Source: an uncultured Clostridia bacterium
GTDB taxonomy: Bacteria; Bacillota; Clostridia; Oscillospirales; Acutalibacteraceae
Direction: 5' to 3'
NCBI GenBank assembly: GCA_937896885.1
Contig: CALBNX010000014.1
Location: forward strand, 8,913 to 72,912
DNA: 64,000 bases
This document shows, piece after piece, positions 1 through 7,599 of the stretch; position 1 is the first letter of the stretch, and every line of letters begins with the position of its first letter. The notes below the pieces were generated by a model. The model saw nothing but the letters and a program-made list of their open reading frames with translations. It was not told the origin of the DNA and searched no databases. The position numbers and the translations under genes are program-made.

Positions 1-1470
1 GAATCGTTTGGTTCAGTTTTCAGTAATAGTGGTACATTGATTATTGAAAGTGGTATGATTATCAGCACAGCAAAATCTGCTATTGTAAATGATAATACAG
101 TTATTGTATATGGTGGTTCAATAAGTGGTAAAGAATATGGTATTAAAAGTACAGGCAATATAACCGTTTACGATGGTGAAATTTCTGGTGGAAAGTTTGG
201 CTTATATGCAAGCACAAAAACTGCTCCTGTTGCCACTCTTTATGGTGGAACATTTAATGGCGGTATTGACTTGAATCTTTTACCTGTTGGTTATACACTT
301 GCAAATCTTCTTGCAGAAGGTCATTTCTATTATGATAGTGAAGATAACAATATTACTGATTTTGGCGATTTCCAAGGAATTAATGATACTGTAATTGTTA
401 AAAATAAATATCCAGTATCTGTTATTCAACCTGATGGCACAACTGAATACTTCCCTACTGTTGATGAAGGCATAGATAAAGCTAATAAAGATACGGATAG
501 CATTTTAAAGCTTTTAAAAGATATTCTTTTGGATTCATCACTCATAATTGACGGTAAAACTACTCTTGACCTTAATGGTAAAACAATTGAGGTTAAAGAT
601 GCTGTTTCAATTCTTGTAGAAAATGGTGCAATACTCAGTGTTAAAGATACTCTTGATAATGGCACAATTTGCGGAGGCACAGTTTCAGTTGATGGAGGTG
701 CTCTCAATTTTAACAATGGCACAATCACAAGTACAACAAACGGTATTACAAACTCTAGTGGTACTGTTAATGTTAACGGTGGTGAAATCATCTCTGAAAA
801 TGGCTATGTTGACATTTTTGTTGAGGGAGAAAATACTACCAAAATCTATGGTGGCACTTTTAAGGATGGTTTCACAACATCAGGTGCAACTGTAAATGAT
901 ATTCTCGCAGATGGCTATGTCTTCTATAATGGCGAAGGCGCTGTTGAAATTAAAGATAATCAAAAAGTTGTTAGCGATAATGTTGTTGTTTATGAAAAAA
1001 CAATCGTAACTGCTATGTCATCACAAATCAGATTCAATAGAAATAGTGATGGTTCGTATGCTGAAACATTTGATGTAAGAACAAGAGCAAAAATCAGCGA
1101 TGCAGACTTCAAAAAATATATTGCAGACACAACTGAAGAAGCAAGAACTAAAATTACCAAAGTAGGTTTTGTTTATTCAAGAGCAACAACGGAATTCAAT
1201 ATCGAAAGCGCAAAAACGGTTGCACAAGGTGGAACTGTTACTGGATTTGTAGATGCACCTATAAGCTTCATTCAAGACGCCGATGGTTATTATATGTTTA
1301 CTTGTATGGTAACAGGTGTAACAGAAGAAGATATTGATAATGGTCTTACAACTTATGCATATATCTGTGTTGAAGACACTTGGTATTTCTTCCCTGTCGA
1401 AACAACAGCAGAATTTAGTGATTTATATTGCAATTACTATCCTCTCGCTGCTGAAAAATACGGTTGGTAA
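1..1470 (+). CDS. Secreted beta-helix-type surface protein, 3' part only
   Basis: The reading frame is already open at base 1, so the gene begins left of the window and only the last 489 codons are seen. The visible part is built of short Gly/Asn/Thr-rich repeats such as YGGTFNGG, NGTITS and VNGGEI, the pattern of right-handed parallel beta-helix (pectate-lyase-like) surface proteins. A different domain of about 150 residues, with no such repeats, closes the protein and ends in AAEKYGW. No sortase signal, membrane segment or dockerin is visible at the C-terminus. The role is unknown; a cell-surface or secreted adhesin-like protein is the best inference. A promoter and a tiny peptide gene follow directly. 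Confidence 0.75.
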   Translation, partial: ESFGSVFSNSGTLIIESGMIISTAKSAIVNDNTVIVYGGSISGKEYGIKSTGNITVYDGEISGGKFGLYASTKTAPVATLYGGTFNGGIDLNLLPVGYTLANLLAEGHFYYDSEDNNITDFGDFQGINDTVIVKNKYPVSVIQPDGTTEYFPTVDEGIDKANKDTDSILKLLKDILLDSSLIIDGKTTLDLNGKTIEVKDAVSILVENGAILSVKDTLDNGTICGGTVSVDGGALNFNNGTITSTTNGITNSSGTVNVNGGEIISENGYVDIFVEGENTTKIYGGTFKDGFTTSGATVNDILADGYVFYNGEGAVEIKDNQKVVSDNVVVYEKTIVTAMSSQIRFNRNSDGSYAETFDVRTRAKISDADFKKYIADTTEEARTKITKVGFVYSRATTEFNIESAKTVAQGGTVTGFVDAPISFIQDADGYYMFTCMVTGVTEEDIDNGLTTYAYICVEDTWYFFPVETTAEFSDLYCNYYPLAAEKYGW

Positions 1471-1514
1471 ATCAATTTAGGTTATTATATAGTGAGTTTT
1501 GTTAAAAATCTTGC

Positions 1515-1523
1515 TGTTATAAT
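1515..1523 (+). promoter_or_regulatory. Extended -10 promoter for the 39-residue peptide
   Basis: TGTTATAAT is a perfect extended -10 element (TGnTATAAT). No good -35 lies at 16 to 18 bases, which is usual for extended -10 promoters. Transcription would start near 1530, at the foot of the hairpin that leads the small gene. Confidence 0.5.
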
Positions 1524-1525
1524 AA

Positions 1526-1592
1526 AAAGTCACTCTGGACGGTACAAAAACATACAATTACACCATCTTTTTCGTTCAGAGTGGCGACTTTA
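1526..1592 (+). promoter_or_regulatory. Leader stem-loop before small peptide gene
   Basis: AAAGT-CACTCTG near 1526-1537 can pair with CAGAGTG-GCGACTTT at 1578-1592, with a small bulge and a loop of about 40 bases. It fills the leader between the promoter and the GAAAGG ribosome site of the peptide gene. It may control stability or translation; this is inference from pairing only. Confidence 0.35.
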
Positions 1593-1607
1593 AAGAAAGG
1601 CAATATT

Positions 1608-1727
1608 ATGAAGAAATATACACCACCTGATTTCGATATAACTATTTTTAAAATTGAAGATATTATCACTGCATCGTCACCTACCTTTGGAGACCAAGAC
1701 CCCAATGGAGATGACTGGTGGGGATAA
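1608..1727 (+). CDS. 39-residue acidic small peptide
   Basis: ATG at 1608 is preceded by AAGAAAGG at a good distance and reads 39 codons to TAA. The peptide opens MKKYTPPDFDITIFK, continues with a segment containing EDIITASS, and ends in a Gly/Asp/Trp tail (GDDWWG). It has its own extended -10 promoter and structured leader, which argues that it is real. Many gut Clostridia carry short orphan genes with the same plan (MKKY-P-x-acidic, then an EDI(I/L)TAS-like block, then a variable tail). I know this only as a recurring pattern and know of no assigned function. The amphipathic head and variable tail would also suit a precursor or signal peptide, but no maturation enzyme is adjacent. The minus-strand open frame here is a shadow. 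Confidence 0.6.
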   Translation: MKKYTPPDFDITIFKIEDIITASSPTFGDQDPNGDDWWG

Positions 1728-1760
1728 AATAACAATTAAAATTCAACAAAAAAAGCATGA

Positions 1761-1786
1761 AGCACCGATAAAATATTATCGGTGCT
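1761..1786. terminator. Hairpin after small peptide gene
   Basis: AGCACCGATA pairs perfectly with TATCGGTGCT over a 6-base loop. The following AAAAATT is a poor U-tract on plus; on the minus strand the stem is followed by TCATGCTTTTTTT. It probably ends the small-gene transcript and insulates the next locus. Confidence 0.45.
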
Positions 1787-1805
1787 AAAAATTACATACT
1801 TTTAT

Positions 1806-1832
1806 TGTCACAAAAAGTCAAATTATTTCGAT
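1806..1832 (+). promoter_or_regulatory. TGTCACA-N16-CGAT promoter motif, copy 1
   Basis: TGTCACA at 1806-1812 is followed after exactly 16 bases by CGAT at 1829-1832, then TTATATA. Five other exact copies occur in this island. The spacing resembles ECF-sigma promoters. This copy lies outside, and points into, the cassette bounded by palindromes at 1940 and 3704. Confidence 0.65.
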
Positions 1833-1876
1833 TTATATATAAAAGGGATACTTATAAGTATATGTATTCAAAATTC

Positions 1877-1913
1877 TTTCAAATGGAAATAGTAACCTTG
1901 TTTCTATTTGAAA
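1877..1913 (+). promoter_or_regulatory. Leader hairpin between promoter and site 1
   Basis: TTTCAAATGGAAA pairs with TTTCTATTTGAAA (13 pairs, one G-U) over an 11-base loop. It lies between the promoter motif at 1806 and recombination site 1, so it would head any transcript entering the cassette in either orientation. No strong U-tract follows on plus. Confidence 0.4.
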
Positions 1914-1939
1914 AAGTTTTGAAAAATAAAACAAACAAC

Positions 1940-1964
1940 TTACAATAACCTCTTATTATTGTAA
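1940..1964 (+). repeat. dif-like palindromic recombination site 1
   Basis: Perfect 9-base arms TTACAATAA and TTATTGTAA flank the 7-base centre CCTCTTA. The arm and spacer size is what Xer-family tyrosine recombinases use. The same arms recur at 3704 (centre reversed) and 4559 (different centre). A recombinase gene is 2.7 kb away. Confidence 0.7.
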
Positions 1965-1993
1965 ATAATATTAAATCGTGTGGGAGATAACTT

Positions 1994-2992
1994 ATGACAG
2001 AAAGTTTAAAGTACGCCTTTTCTATAAAGCGAGTAAAAAAGACTAACGATATTGATTATATAAATGCAATTAAGATATACAATGAAAATATTCCTTTTGA
2101 TATTAGAACAGATTCTAATGAAATCACATCTTGGTTAAATGAAGATTTAAACAAATCTCCGTTTGTACCATATTGTTTTATACTTTATTTTAATAATGAA
2201 GTAGTTGGCTTTGCTATGGAAACGTATATAAAGCGAACTAAAATTATGGTTGGAGAATATATAACTTTACAAAACGAATTTCATTCAGAAACTGTTTTAT
2301 TTACATTTTTAGATTTAATGCATAATTATTATCGAATAAATAATATCGATATTTCTTATTTTGTTGATGAAATAAGTAATAAAAATTCAGGTAATAGTGT
2401 CGATAAAGAAAGTAAACTTTTTAAAAAAATGCTATGTGTTCAAGGCTTTGGAGAAATTGATGCACCATATACAACATTGCCTTTGGGCTTAAATAATTTT
2501 GAAAGTTCCTTTGATGCAAAGATTTTTATTAAATCTAATGATGAACTTAAACTTATTTCAAAAGAAACATATCTTTCTATTGTTGAATCTATTTACTATG
2601 ATTACTTTATTGTTTGGTATAAGGATATGTTTACTGAGAGAGAAAAAACAAAATACAAACAGAAAGTTGATTGTTTTTTCAAAAGCATATCAGACGATTT
2701 AATTAAAGAATCTGAATTAGAGATAAAATTTGTCGATTGTCCTGTTTTAAAGGAAAGTCAAGATTCATACAAGACAATAAACATCCCAAATCGCAAACAA
2801 TCAAACATATTAAAATGGCTTTTTATAATATTAGTATTGATTGTACTTCCACCTATAATAGCTTTAATTTATACAAGCATATTAAACTTTCTACATATTG
2901 AAACAAATACAGTTAGTTCTTTATTAGGAGAAAGTTTAAGTGGTTTATTAACTTTTATTTCAGCATATGTAATATATAAAAAGGCTCTATAA
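1994..2992 (+). CDS. GNAT-like acyltransferase fused to C-terminal membrane segments
   Basis: A 332-residue protein with GGGAG eight bases before ATG. Residues 1 to about 165 resemble a GNAT N-acyltransferase fold: a strand FILYFNNEVVGFAM followed by VGEYITL and a final beta pair, though the acetyl-CoA loop is weak. The middle is charged and helical. Two hydrophobic helices near residues 275-300 and 310-328 anchor the C-terminus. The gene starts 29 bases inside palindrome 1 and overlaps the convergent methyltransferase gene by 6 bases at its stop. In the present orientation it is the gene read by the fixed promoter motif at 1806. Substrate unknown; the GNAT assignment is moderate. Confidence 0.6.
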   Translation: MTESLKYAFSIKRVKKTNDIDYINAIKIYNENIPFDIRTDSNEITSWLNEDLNKSPFVPYCFILYFNNEVVGFAMETYIKRTKIMVGEYITLQNEFHSETVLFTFLDLMHNYYRINNIDISYFVDEISNKNSGNSVDKESKLFKKMLCVQGFGEIDAPYTTLPLGLNNFESSFDAKIFIKSNDELKLISKETYLSIVESIYYDYFIVWYKDMFTEREKTKYKQKVDCFFKSISDDLIKESELEIKFVDCPVLKESQDSYKTINIPNRKQSNILKWLFIILVLIVLPPIIALIYTSILNFLHIETNTVSSLLGESLSGLLTFISAYVIYKKAL

Positions 2993-3691
2993 TTTTTTTA
3001 ATGCAACTATTATATTTCCTGAATATTTTTTTAGAGTAGGGATATAGTTAGCAAGTTTATCTAACTTTGAAAACTTTATTGCTATGTTATCATTTTTAGC
3101 GAATAAACCATCAAAAATATGAAATCCACTCACATTGATAATTTCTATATTAAAACTATTTATAATTGATAAGATATATTGATAAGAGTATATCCACTGT
3201 CTATGTTCTTTTCCCAAATAAGGGGTTTTAATAACTGCCGTGTCCTTTTTGAAGTTTTTACTAAATAGGTATTCAAAACCATTACTATTTTCAAATTCAA
3301 TTATAATTAATCCATTACTTTTTACTACTCTGATAAGTTCGGAAATAGATAATATCGCATCCGTGTAATTTATAACACTTCCGACACATATTGCACCGTC
3401 AAAAGTATTATCAGCAAATGGGATTTTTTCAATACTCGCTACTGTATATTCATCACAATGACATATTTTATTTTCTGCTATATCAATATGATGCATTCGG
3501 CAATCTATATCGTATGTATTTCCTGCAGAACCAGCATTTAATATGTAATTATTTTTATGCAATGGTATTAATAATTTTTTTAAATATGCTGAAATATAAG
3601 AATAAGAGTATTTATACCAAGGTGAGTTTGACCAAACATTATTAGCATCCTCATAAAATTTCTTTATTTCATCTATATTAAAATCACTCAT
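2987..3691 (-). CDS. Class I SAM-dependent methyltransferase
   Basis: A 234-residue protein starting at ATG 3691, chosen over an upstream in-frame TTG because GAAAGGAAAC lies just ahead of it. The Rossmann order fits a Methyltransf_11-type enzyme: motif I region ILNAGSAGNTYDID, then FADNTFDGAICVGSV (motif IV-like), then LIRVVKSNGLIIIEF (the Arg-x-Leu-Lys-x-Gly-Gly-like post-motif). The substrate is unknown; small-molecule or peptide targets are as likely as nucleic acid. It converges on the GNAT-like gene and begins 12 bases inside palindrome 2. No promoter points into it from the right in this orientation, and a minus-strand terminator-like hairpin (3762-3788) lies upstream, so it may be silent until the segment inverts. 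Confidence 0.75.
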   Translation of the reverse strand: MSDFNIDEIKKFYEDANNVWSNSPWYKYSYSYISAYLKKLLIPLHKNNYILNAGSAGNTYDIDCRMHHIDIAENKICHCDEYTVASIEKIPFADNTFDGAICVGSVINYTDAILSISELIRVVKSNGLIIIEFENSNGFEYLFSKNFKKDTAVIKTPYLGKEHRQWIYSYQYILSIINSFNIEIINVSGFHIFDGLFAKNDNIAIKFSKLDKLANYIPTLKKYSGNIIVALKKL

Positions 3692-3703
3692 TTTATTGTT
3701 TCC

Positions 3704-3729
3704 TTTCAATAATAAGAGGTTATTGTAAA
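3704..3729 (-). repeat. dif-like palindromic recombination site 2, inverted relative to site 1
   Basis: The arms TTTCAATAA and TTATTGTAA flank TAAGAGGT, the reverse complement of the site 1 centre plus one extra T. It therefore lies inverted to site 1. There is one arm mismatch and one inserted base. Recombination between the two would invert 1.76 kb holding two genes. Confidence 0.65.
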
Positions 3730-3761
3730 TTGGTTGCTATAAAAAACATCATAATAGAAAA

Positions 3762-3788
3762 AGTCATCCCCTAACTTGAGATGACTTC
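3762..3788 (-). terminator. Terminator-like hairpin facing the cassette
   Basis: AAGTCATC pairs with GATGACTT; on the minus strand the stem is followed by TTTTTC. It would block transcripts entering the cassette from the right, leaving the right-hand gene unread. Confidence 0.5.
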
Positions 3789-3830
3789 AAATAAACATAA
3801 TTATTAAATAAATATAAGGAATGTATCATT

Positions 3831-4532
3831 ATGGAGTTATTGTTATATAGAAGTTATTTAAAATATTTGAAAGAGAATAAAATACCCGTATCTGAAGCTC
3901 TTAAAAGAATACCAAAACTTATGATAGTGCTTTTAGTAGCTCTAATACTATCTGCAATAAGCGCAGTAGTTGTCCTCTATATAGAGCAAATTAGACAATA
4001 CTTTTTTGTACCATTAGGAGTAGAAGCTATTGTTTCACTGATAGTCTTTTCATATGCACAGCATTACGAAATTAAGAATAGTGATAAAGATATAAAAGCA
4101 CACAAAAAATATTGTGAAGCATTATACATATGGTTGGAAAAATCTTTGATTTCTGTTGAGTCAAAAGATATAGTTGAATTAAAATCTCGAATGGATAGTC
4201 GATTGGAAAAATATGCAGAAACACAGCAAAGAACAACTGATATTATAATGCGTTTTATTCAAACACTAATTATACCCGTTATTTTAACTGTATTAACGGT
4301 TATATTGAATAATCAAATCGATATTAATGTGATTTTAGCATATGGCTTTGTCGCTATAATGCTTTTATGTTTCTTCATTGTAACTTTATTCGGCTTTGTT
4401 TCTTTCATTAATTTAATTAGAAAAAACGAGTACGAAAAAATGAATAGCTTTTCTAAAGACTTACAAAGCATATTGGACACACAATTTGAAGATGGCATAT
4501 TTGCCAAAATAGATGTAAAAGAACAAAAATAA
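3831..4532 (+). CDS. Multi-pass membrane protein, unknown
   Basis: A 233-residue protein with AAGGA upstream of ATG. Hydrophobic helices lie near residues 30-51, 56-74, 140-162 and 168-196. A charged helical stretch (about 78-138, rich in Lys/Glu) between the second and third probably faces the cytoplasm. The layout of paired helices around a helical soluble part recalls SLATT-type membrane effectors, but I see no diagnostic motif. The gene sits alone between palindromes 2 and 3, like a single cassette. No promoter motif of the 1806 type is present. Confidence 0.55.
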   Translation: MELLLYRSYLKYLKENKIPVSEALKRIPKLMIVLLVALILSAISAVVVLYIEQIRQYFFVPLGVEAIVSLIVFSYAQHYEIKNSDKDIKAHKKYCEALYIWLEKSLISVESKDIVELKSRMDSRLEKYAETQQRTTDIIMRFIQTLIIPVILTVLTVILNNQIDINVILAYGFVAIMLLCFFIVTLFGFVSFINLIRKNEYEKMNSFSKDLQSILDTQFEDGIFAKIDVKEQK

Positions 4533-4558
4533 TTTTAATTATAAAAATATTCAAAAAC

Positions 4559-4583
4559 TTACAATAATCAATAGTTATTGTAA
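4559..4583 (+). repeat. dif-like palindromic recombination site 3
   Basis: Perfect arms TTACAATAA and TTATTGTAA (10 bases if the outer C/G is counted) flank the centre TCAATAG. Arms and spacing match site 1 but the centre differs, so it should not recombine with sites 1 or 2. It lies 71 bases before the recombinase gene and may pair with a site outside the window. Confidence 0.65.
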
Positions 4584-4599
4584 GAAAGCTAACAAAAAT

Positions 4600-4644
4600 C
4601 CTCATAATTTGATAAAATAGGTCGTATCTTATCAAAATATGAGG
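4600..4644 (+). promoter_or_regulatory. Long inverted repeat over the recombinase ribosome site
   Basis: CCTCATA and TTTGATAA on the left pair with TTATCAAA and TATGAGG on the right. The right arm contains GAGG of the GAGGTG ribosome site used by ATG 4654, so folding would hide it. It could also be a recombinase-binding operator. Confidence 0.5.
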
Positions 4645-4653
4645 TGTTTTTAT

Positions 4654-5562
4654 ATGGAGAACTTGAATTTATATGCAGAAGAGTGCATTTCTGTTATGAA
4701 ATCTACAAAAAACATATCGGATTATAGTAGTTTGGCATACAGTTCTGATTTGAATGATTTTATTGAATTTTGTGGTGGTGAGATTGACAACAATATTTTA
4801 GTCAAATATGTATCTTATCTATCACAGGACAGACATCTGTGTGATACTACGATTAGCCGTAAATTGATAACGTTAAAAATGTTTTTTGAGTATCTATACA
4901 GTAAAAATCTCATAGAACAAAACTATTATCAGAACTGTCATTTCAAATTTCGTAAGGAGCGAAAATTACCTAAAACTCTATCTAAAACAGAAACAGCCGA
5001 GCTTCTTAAAACTGCAACAGCAGAAAGAAACTCGGCTAAAAGTAATCCTGAAGTATTGCGAACGTCAAGGAATTTGGCACTTATCGATGTGCTTATAAGT
5101 ACCGGCATAAGAATTGGTGAAGCATCAGCGATTTCATTGGATGATATTATTGAATCTGAAAAGACTTTGCTTATTCATGGAAAAGGTCGTAAACAACGAT
5201 TGATATACATTTCTTGTGATGAGACATGGAACAACCTTAACAAATGGTTGAATATCAGAAAGGAAATGGATATCCCTACTGATAAACTTTTTGTCAATCG
5301 TAGTGGTAATCAACTTGGCATTCATGGTATCGAATACATATACAAGCGAATTAAAGAAAACGCTGGCATCAATCCATCTTCTACCCCTCACTATTTGCGA
5401 CACACCTTCGCAACAAACCTATTATCAAACGGTGCAGATTTGCGTTCAGTACAAGAGTTGTTGGGTCATAGCAGTGTTGCAATTACAGAAATCTATACCG
5501 AAATCACAACACAGAGAAAAAAGGAAGTATTAGATAAATATAACTTTAGGAATAGCTTATAG
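4654..5562 (+). CDS. Tyrosine recombinase of the XerC/XerD type
   Basis: A 302-residue integrase/recombinase. ATG 4654 is preferred over ATG 4639 because GAGGTG lies seven bases ahead. An N-terminal SAM-like core-binding domain (about 1-100) is followed by the catalytic domain with all key residues: Arg153 (GIRIGE), Lys177 (HGKGRKQR), His246 and Arg249 (HYLRHTF), His272 (LGHSS) and nucleophile Tyr281 (EIYTEI). The size and lack of an AP2-like arm domain fit Xer or DNA-invertase types rather than typical ICE integrases. Three dif-like palindromes lie within 2.7 kb upstream, one next to the gene, which suggests local site-specific inversion or cassette exchange. It may not be the enzyme that integrated the island at tRNA-Arg. 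Confidence 0.92.
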   Translation: MENLNLYAEECISVMKSTKNISDYSSLAYSSDLNDFIEFCGGEIDNNILVKYVSYLSQDRHLCDTTISRKLITLKMFFEYLYSKNLIEQNYYQNCHFKFRKERKLPKTLSKTETAELLKTATAERNSAKSNPEVLRTSRNLALIDVLISTGIRIGEASAISLDDIIESEKTLLIHGKGRKQRLIYISCDETWNNLNKWLNIRKEMDIPTDKLFVNRSGNQLGIHGIEYIYKRIKENAGINPSSTPHYLRHTFATNLLSNGADLRSVQELLGHSSVAITEIYTEITTQRKKEVLDKYNFRNSL

Positions 5563-5595
5563 CAATAGTAAAAAATATTAAGTTCATTACTATTG
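5563..5595. terminator. Hairpin between convergent genes
   Basis: CAATAGTAA and TTACTATTG are 9-base inverted arms around a 15-base loop, directly after the recombinase stop and before the convergent HNH gene. A weak bidirectional terminator is likely; the arms also faintly resemble the recombinase sites. Confidence 0.4.
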
Positions 5596-5625
5596 ATTTA
5601 ATAAAGGGATAATAAACCATGTATA

Positions 5626-7302
5626 TTAAAAATCAATATTGTATTTTTTTAACAACTGATTTTTATTGTAATATACGATTATTTTTTTTAAACTTTCTAC
5701 CGCATTTTTAATGTCAATATATTGGATTTTTTGAGTAATATGCCGAAGTGTTTCTATCCAAAGTCTTAGAACGATTTCTATTTCTTTTGAATCAATATAT
5801 CTTTCTTTTGAAATAGAGTTTTTCTGAAGTGTTGGTATGATATCTTCTATATCCTTACAATTGTCCAAATGACTACAAATGTAGTCTAAACTGTCTTGTT
5901 CTAATTTGTATTTTGTCAACAAGTTAATTAAGCCATTATATATATCCGAACAAGGCAACTTACAAGTATTCAAAGAATAATAATCTTGTAATTTACAAAC
6001 AACTTTTATCAGATCATCATTAGAACAAATGCGATTATAGTCAAATTGAACATTTTCACACTTTTTTAAAGCTGAACATATATCTGGGCTACTCTTGTTC
6101 TTTAAATGTTTCGCCAACTCTTTGATTAAAACATTGTCTATCCAATTAGTTGTCTCCTGTACTGTCCAAAACTTTTCATTACGTGAAGCTTCATGAATAT
6201 AATAAGGCTTTAGAACAAATTGAATTTCAGGCTCACCAACTCCACAACTTGAATTTATTTGAACTAGTGAAATTATTGCGCATAGTTTCATTCCCTGTTC
6301 AATTCTTATTTGGAAACGATCAATAAATATATTAAAATCATTTATACTTTTTATTTTATCAACGATGTTAGATAGGAGCATATAGAAATAATAACTGGTT
6401 TTAAACAGTACAATTCCATCACGACACACTTCATAGTTGCTCAAATTATGTTTGTTATCTATTTCATTTAGTGAATTTATGAATTCATCATAGTATTTAT
6501 CTATTATTTCACATAACTGTTTAGTATCTGCTTCAGGCAAAACAAAAATTGTATTGTTAAGTGTAATGAAATATTCATTGTTCATCATATTCTTTTTAAT
6601 GAATGCTCTATAACCATATTTAATATCAGTATGCACACCTGAAAATAATTTATATATGTTATTATTTCCATAAACTGTAAATAAGCAGTTCCGTATCTTT
6701 AGTGAGCGAAATTCGAATGAACATTTAGCGTTCATATTTTGGAAATCTGGTAATGTTCCTTTAAAACTTATTTTACTATAAGACATTGAAATAGTTTTTT
6801 CAGAACAAAATATTTCATTAGTTTTATATTCATCTTCGTAATCAAATATATCATCTAAAATAATATCAATTGCTTGTTCCATGTCTTCATCTTCCATGTA
6901 TTTGAGTTTTTGGGACAATTGTGCAGCCGTTTCTGTTATCTCAACATCTTTATTGTATTTTTCAATTTTTCTCAGAACTTCATCATAATTTTTTTTTGCT
7001 GCTTCAAGTGCATCAATAATTCGAGCTTTGTTAATCTTATTACTTTTTCGAATATTCGTTCCTCTACGTGTTGGAACATAGTTAAATAGACTATCGCATT
7101 CAAAATCAATAGGAGCACCAACATCTTTTAGCAATCTTGCAAGTTCTTCTTTATTATCAAAAGAATGAACAGGTATAATATGGTCTATTTCCATCTCTCT
7201 ATACTTTATTTTTTCACCTCGATAGAAATCCTCATATCCATATACTTCCCACAAAGCCGTTCTAACATCTGTATCGGAAGTTCTGTATTTTCGTGTTTTC
7301 AT
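5626..7302 (-). CDS. HNH endonuclease domain protein with long C-terminal region
   Basis: A 558-residue protein. ATG 7302 is chosen because GGAG lies eight bases ahead; the 23 residues upstream have no ribosome site. Residues 14-90 form an HNH nuclease module: YGYEDFYRG, then EIDHIIPVHSF (Asp40-His41), and later FNYVPTRRGTNIRKS (Asn74, Asn83), where Asn replaces the usual central His as in many HNH enzymes. The remaining 450 residues are charged, mostly helical and unlike anything I recognise, with no membrane segments. Defence or toxin use is plausible, since orphan HNH proteins of this size are common in mobile islands. It converges on the recombinase gene and has no obvious partner. Confidence 0.75.
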   Translation of the reverse strand: MKTRKYRTSDTDVRTALWEVYGYEDFYRGEKIKYREMEIDHIIPVHSFDNKEELARLLKDVGAPIDFECDSLFNYVPTRRGTNIRKSNKINKARIIDALEAAKKNYDEVLRKIEKYNKDVEITETAAQLSQKLKYMEDEDMEQAIDIILDDIFDYEDEYKTNEIFCSEKTISMSYSKISFKGTLPDFQNMNAKCSFEFRSLKIRNCLFTVYGNNNIYKLFSGVHTDIKYGYRAFIKKNMMNNEYFITLNNTIFVLPEADTKQLCEIIDKYYDEFINSLNEIDNKHNLSNYEVCRDGIVLFKTSYYFYMLLSNIVDKIKSINDFNIFIDRFQIRIEQGMKLCAIISLVQINSSCGVGEPEIQFVLKPYYIHEASRNEKFWTVQETTNWIDNVLIKELAKHLKNKSSPDICSALKKCENVQFDYNRICSNDDLIKVVCKLQDYYSLNTCKLPCSDIYNGLINLLTKYKLEQDSLDYICSHLDNCKDIEDIIPTLQKNSISKERYIDSKEIEIVLRLWIETLRHITQKIQYIDIKNAVESLKKIIVYYNKNQLLKKYNIDF

Positions 7303-7442
7303 ACTAACATCTCCTTGTGAATTTGCGATTTTAATTACATTAATTATATAAAAAAATAAAAATTTTTTCAATTAGAGAAATCTTGCTATATAAGAATTTT
7401 TATCAAAAGTTCATAAATTTATCTTTTCTGCTGTGTATTTTC

Positions 7443-7536
7443 AAGTGAGTAGTTCACTTTCTCCTATCGTAATGACAGGAGCCACCTACCAACTAAAGGG
7501 CATAGTTGTCCCTGGGTTGTAGGTGGCTCTTTTTTG
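7443..7536 (+). ncRNA. Candidate structured small RNA ending in a terminator
   Basis: Three stems follow each other: AAGTGA/TCACTT (7443-7459), CTCCT/AGGAG (near 7461-7480), and GAGCCACCTAC pairing with GTAGGTGGCTC, then TTTTTTT. The second and third stems share GAG, so they exclude each other as in attenuators. No gene on plus lies upstream, so it may be a free RNA or an attenuator remnant. Confidence 0.35.
7479..7536 (+). terminator. Strong rho-independent terminator
   Basis: GAGCCACCTAC pairs with GTAGGTGGCTC around an insert that can itself fold (AGGGCA/TGTCCCT), followed by seven T. A near relative (GAGCCATCTAC) ends the next operon at 14072. Confidence 0.8.
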
Positions 7537-7599
7537 TTGCAACAGTCAATAATAAGCACTATTTTCACTTATTGATTATAAGACACCATTCAAAGCGTT

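Noticed and set aside
426..895. Long frames on both strands overlapping the first gene
   Set aside because: They lie inside the repeat-coding region, have no ribosome sites and show repeat-driven composition.
1517..1735. Minus-strand 72-codon frame over the small peptide gene
   Set aside because: The plus-strand frame has a promoter, ribosome site and terminator, and the minus frame has none.
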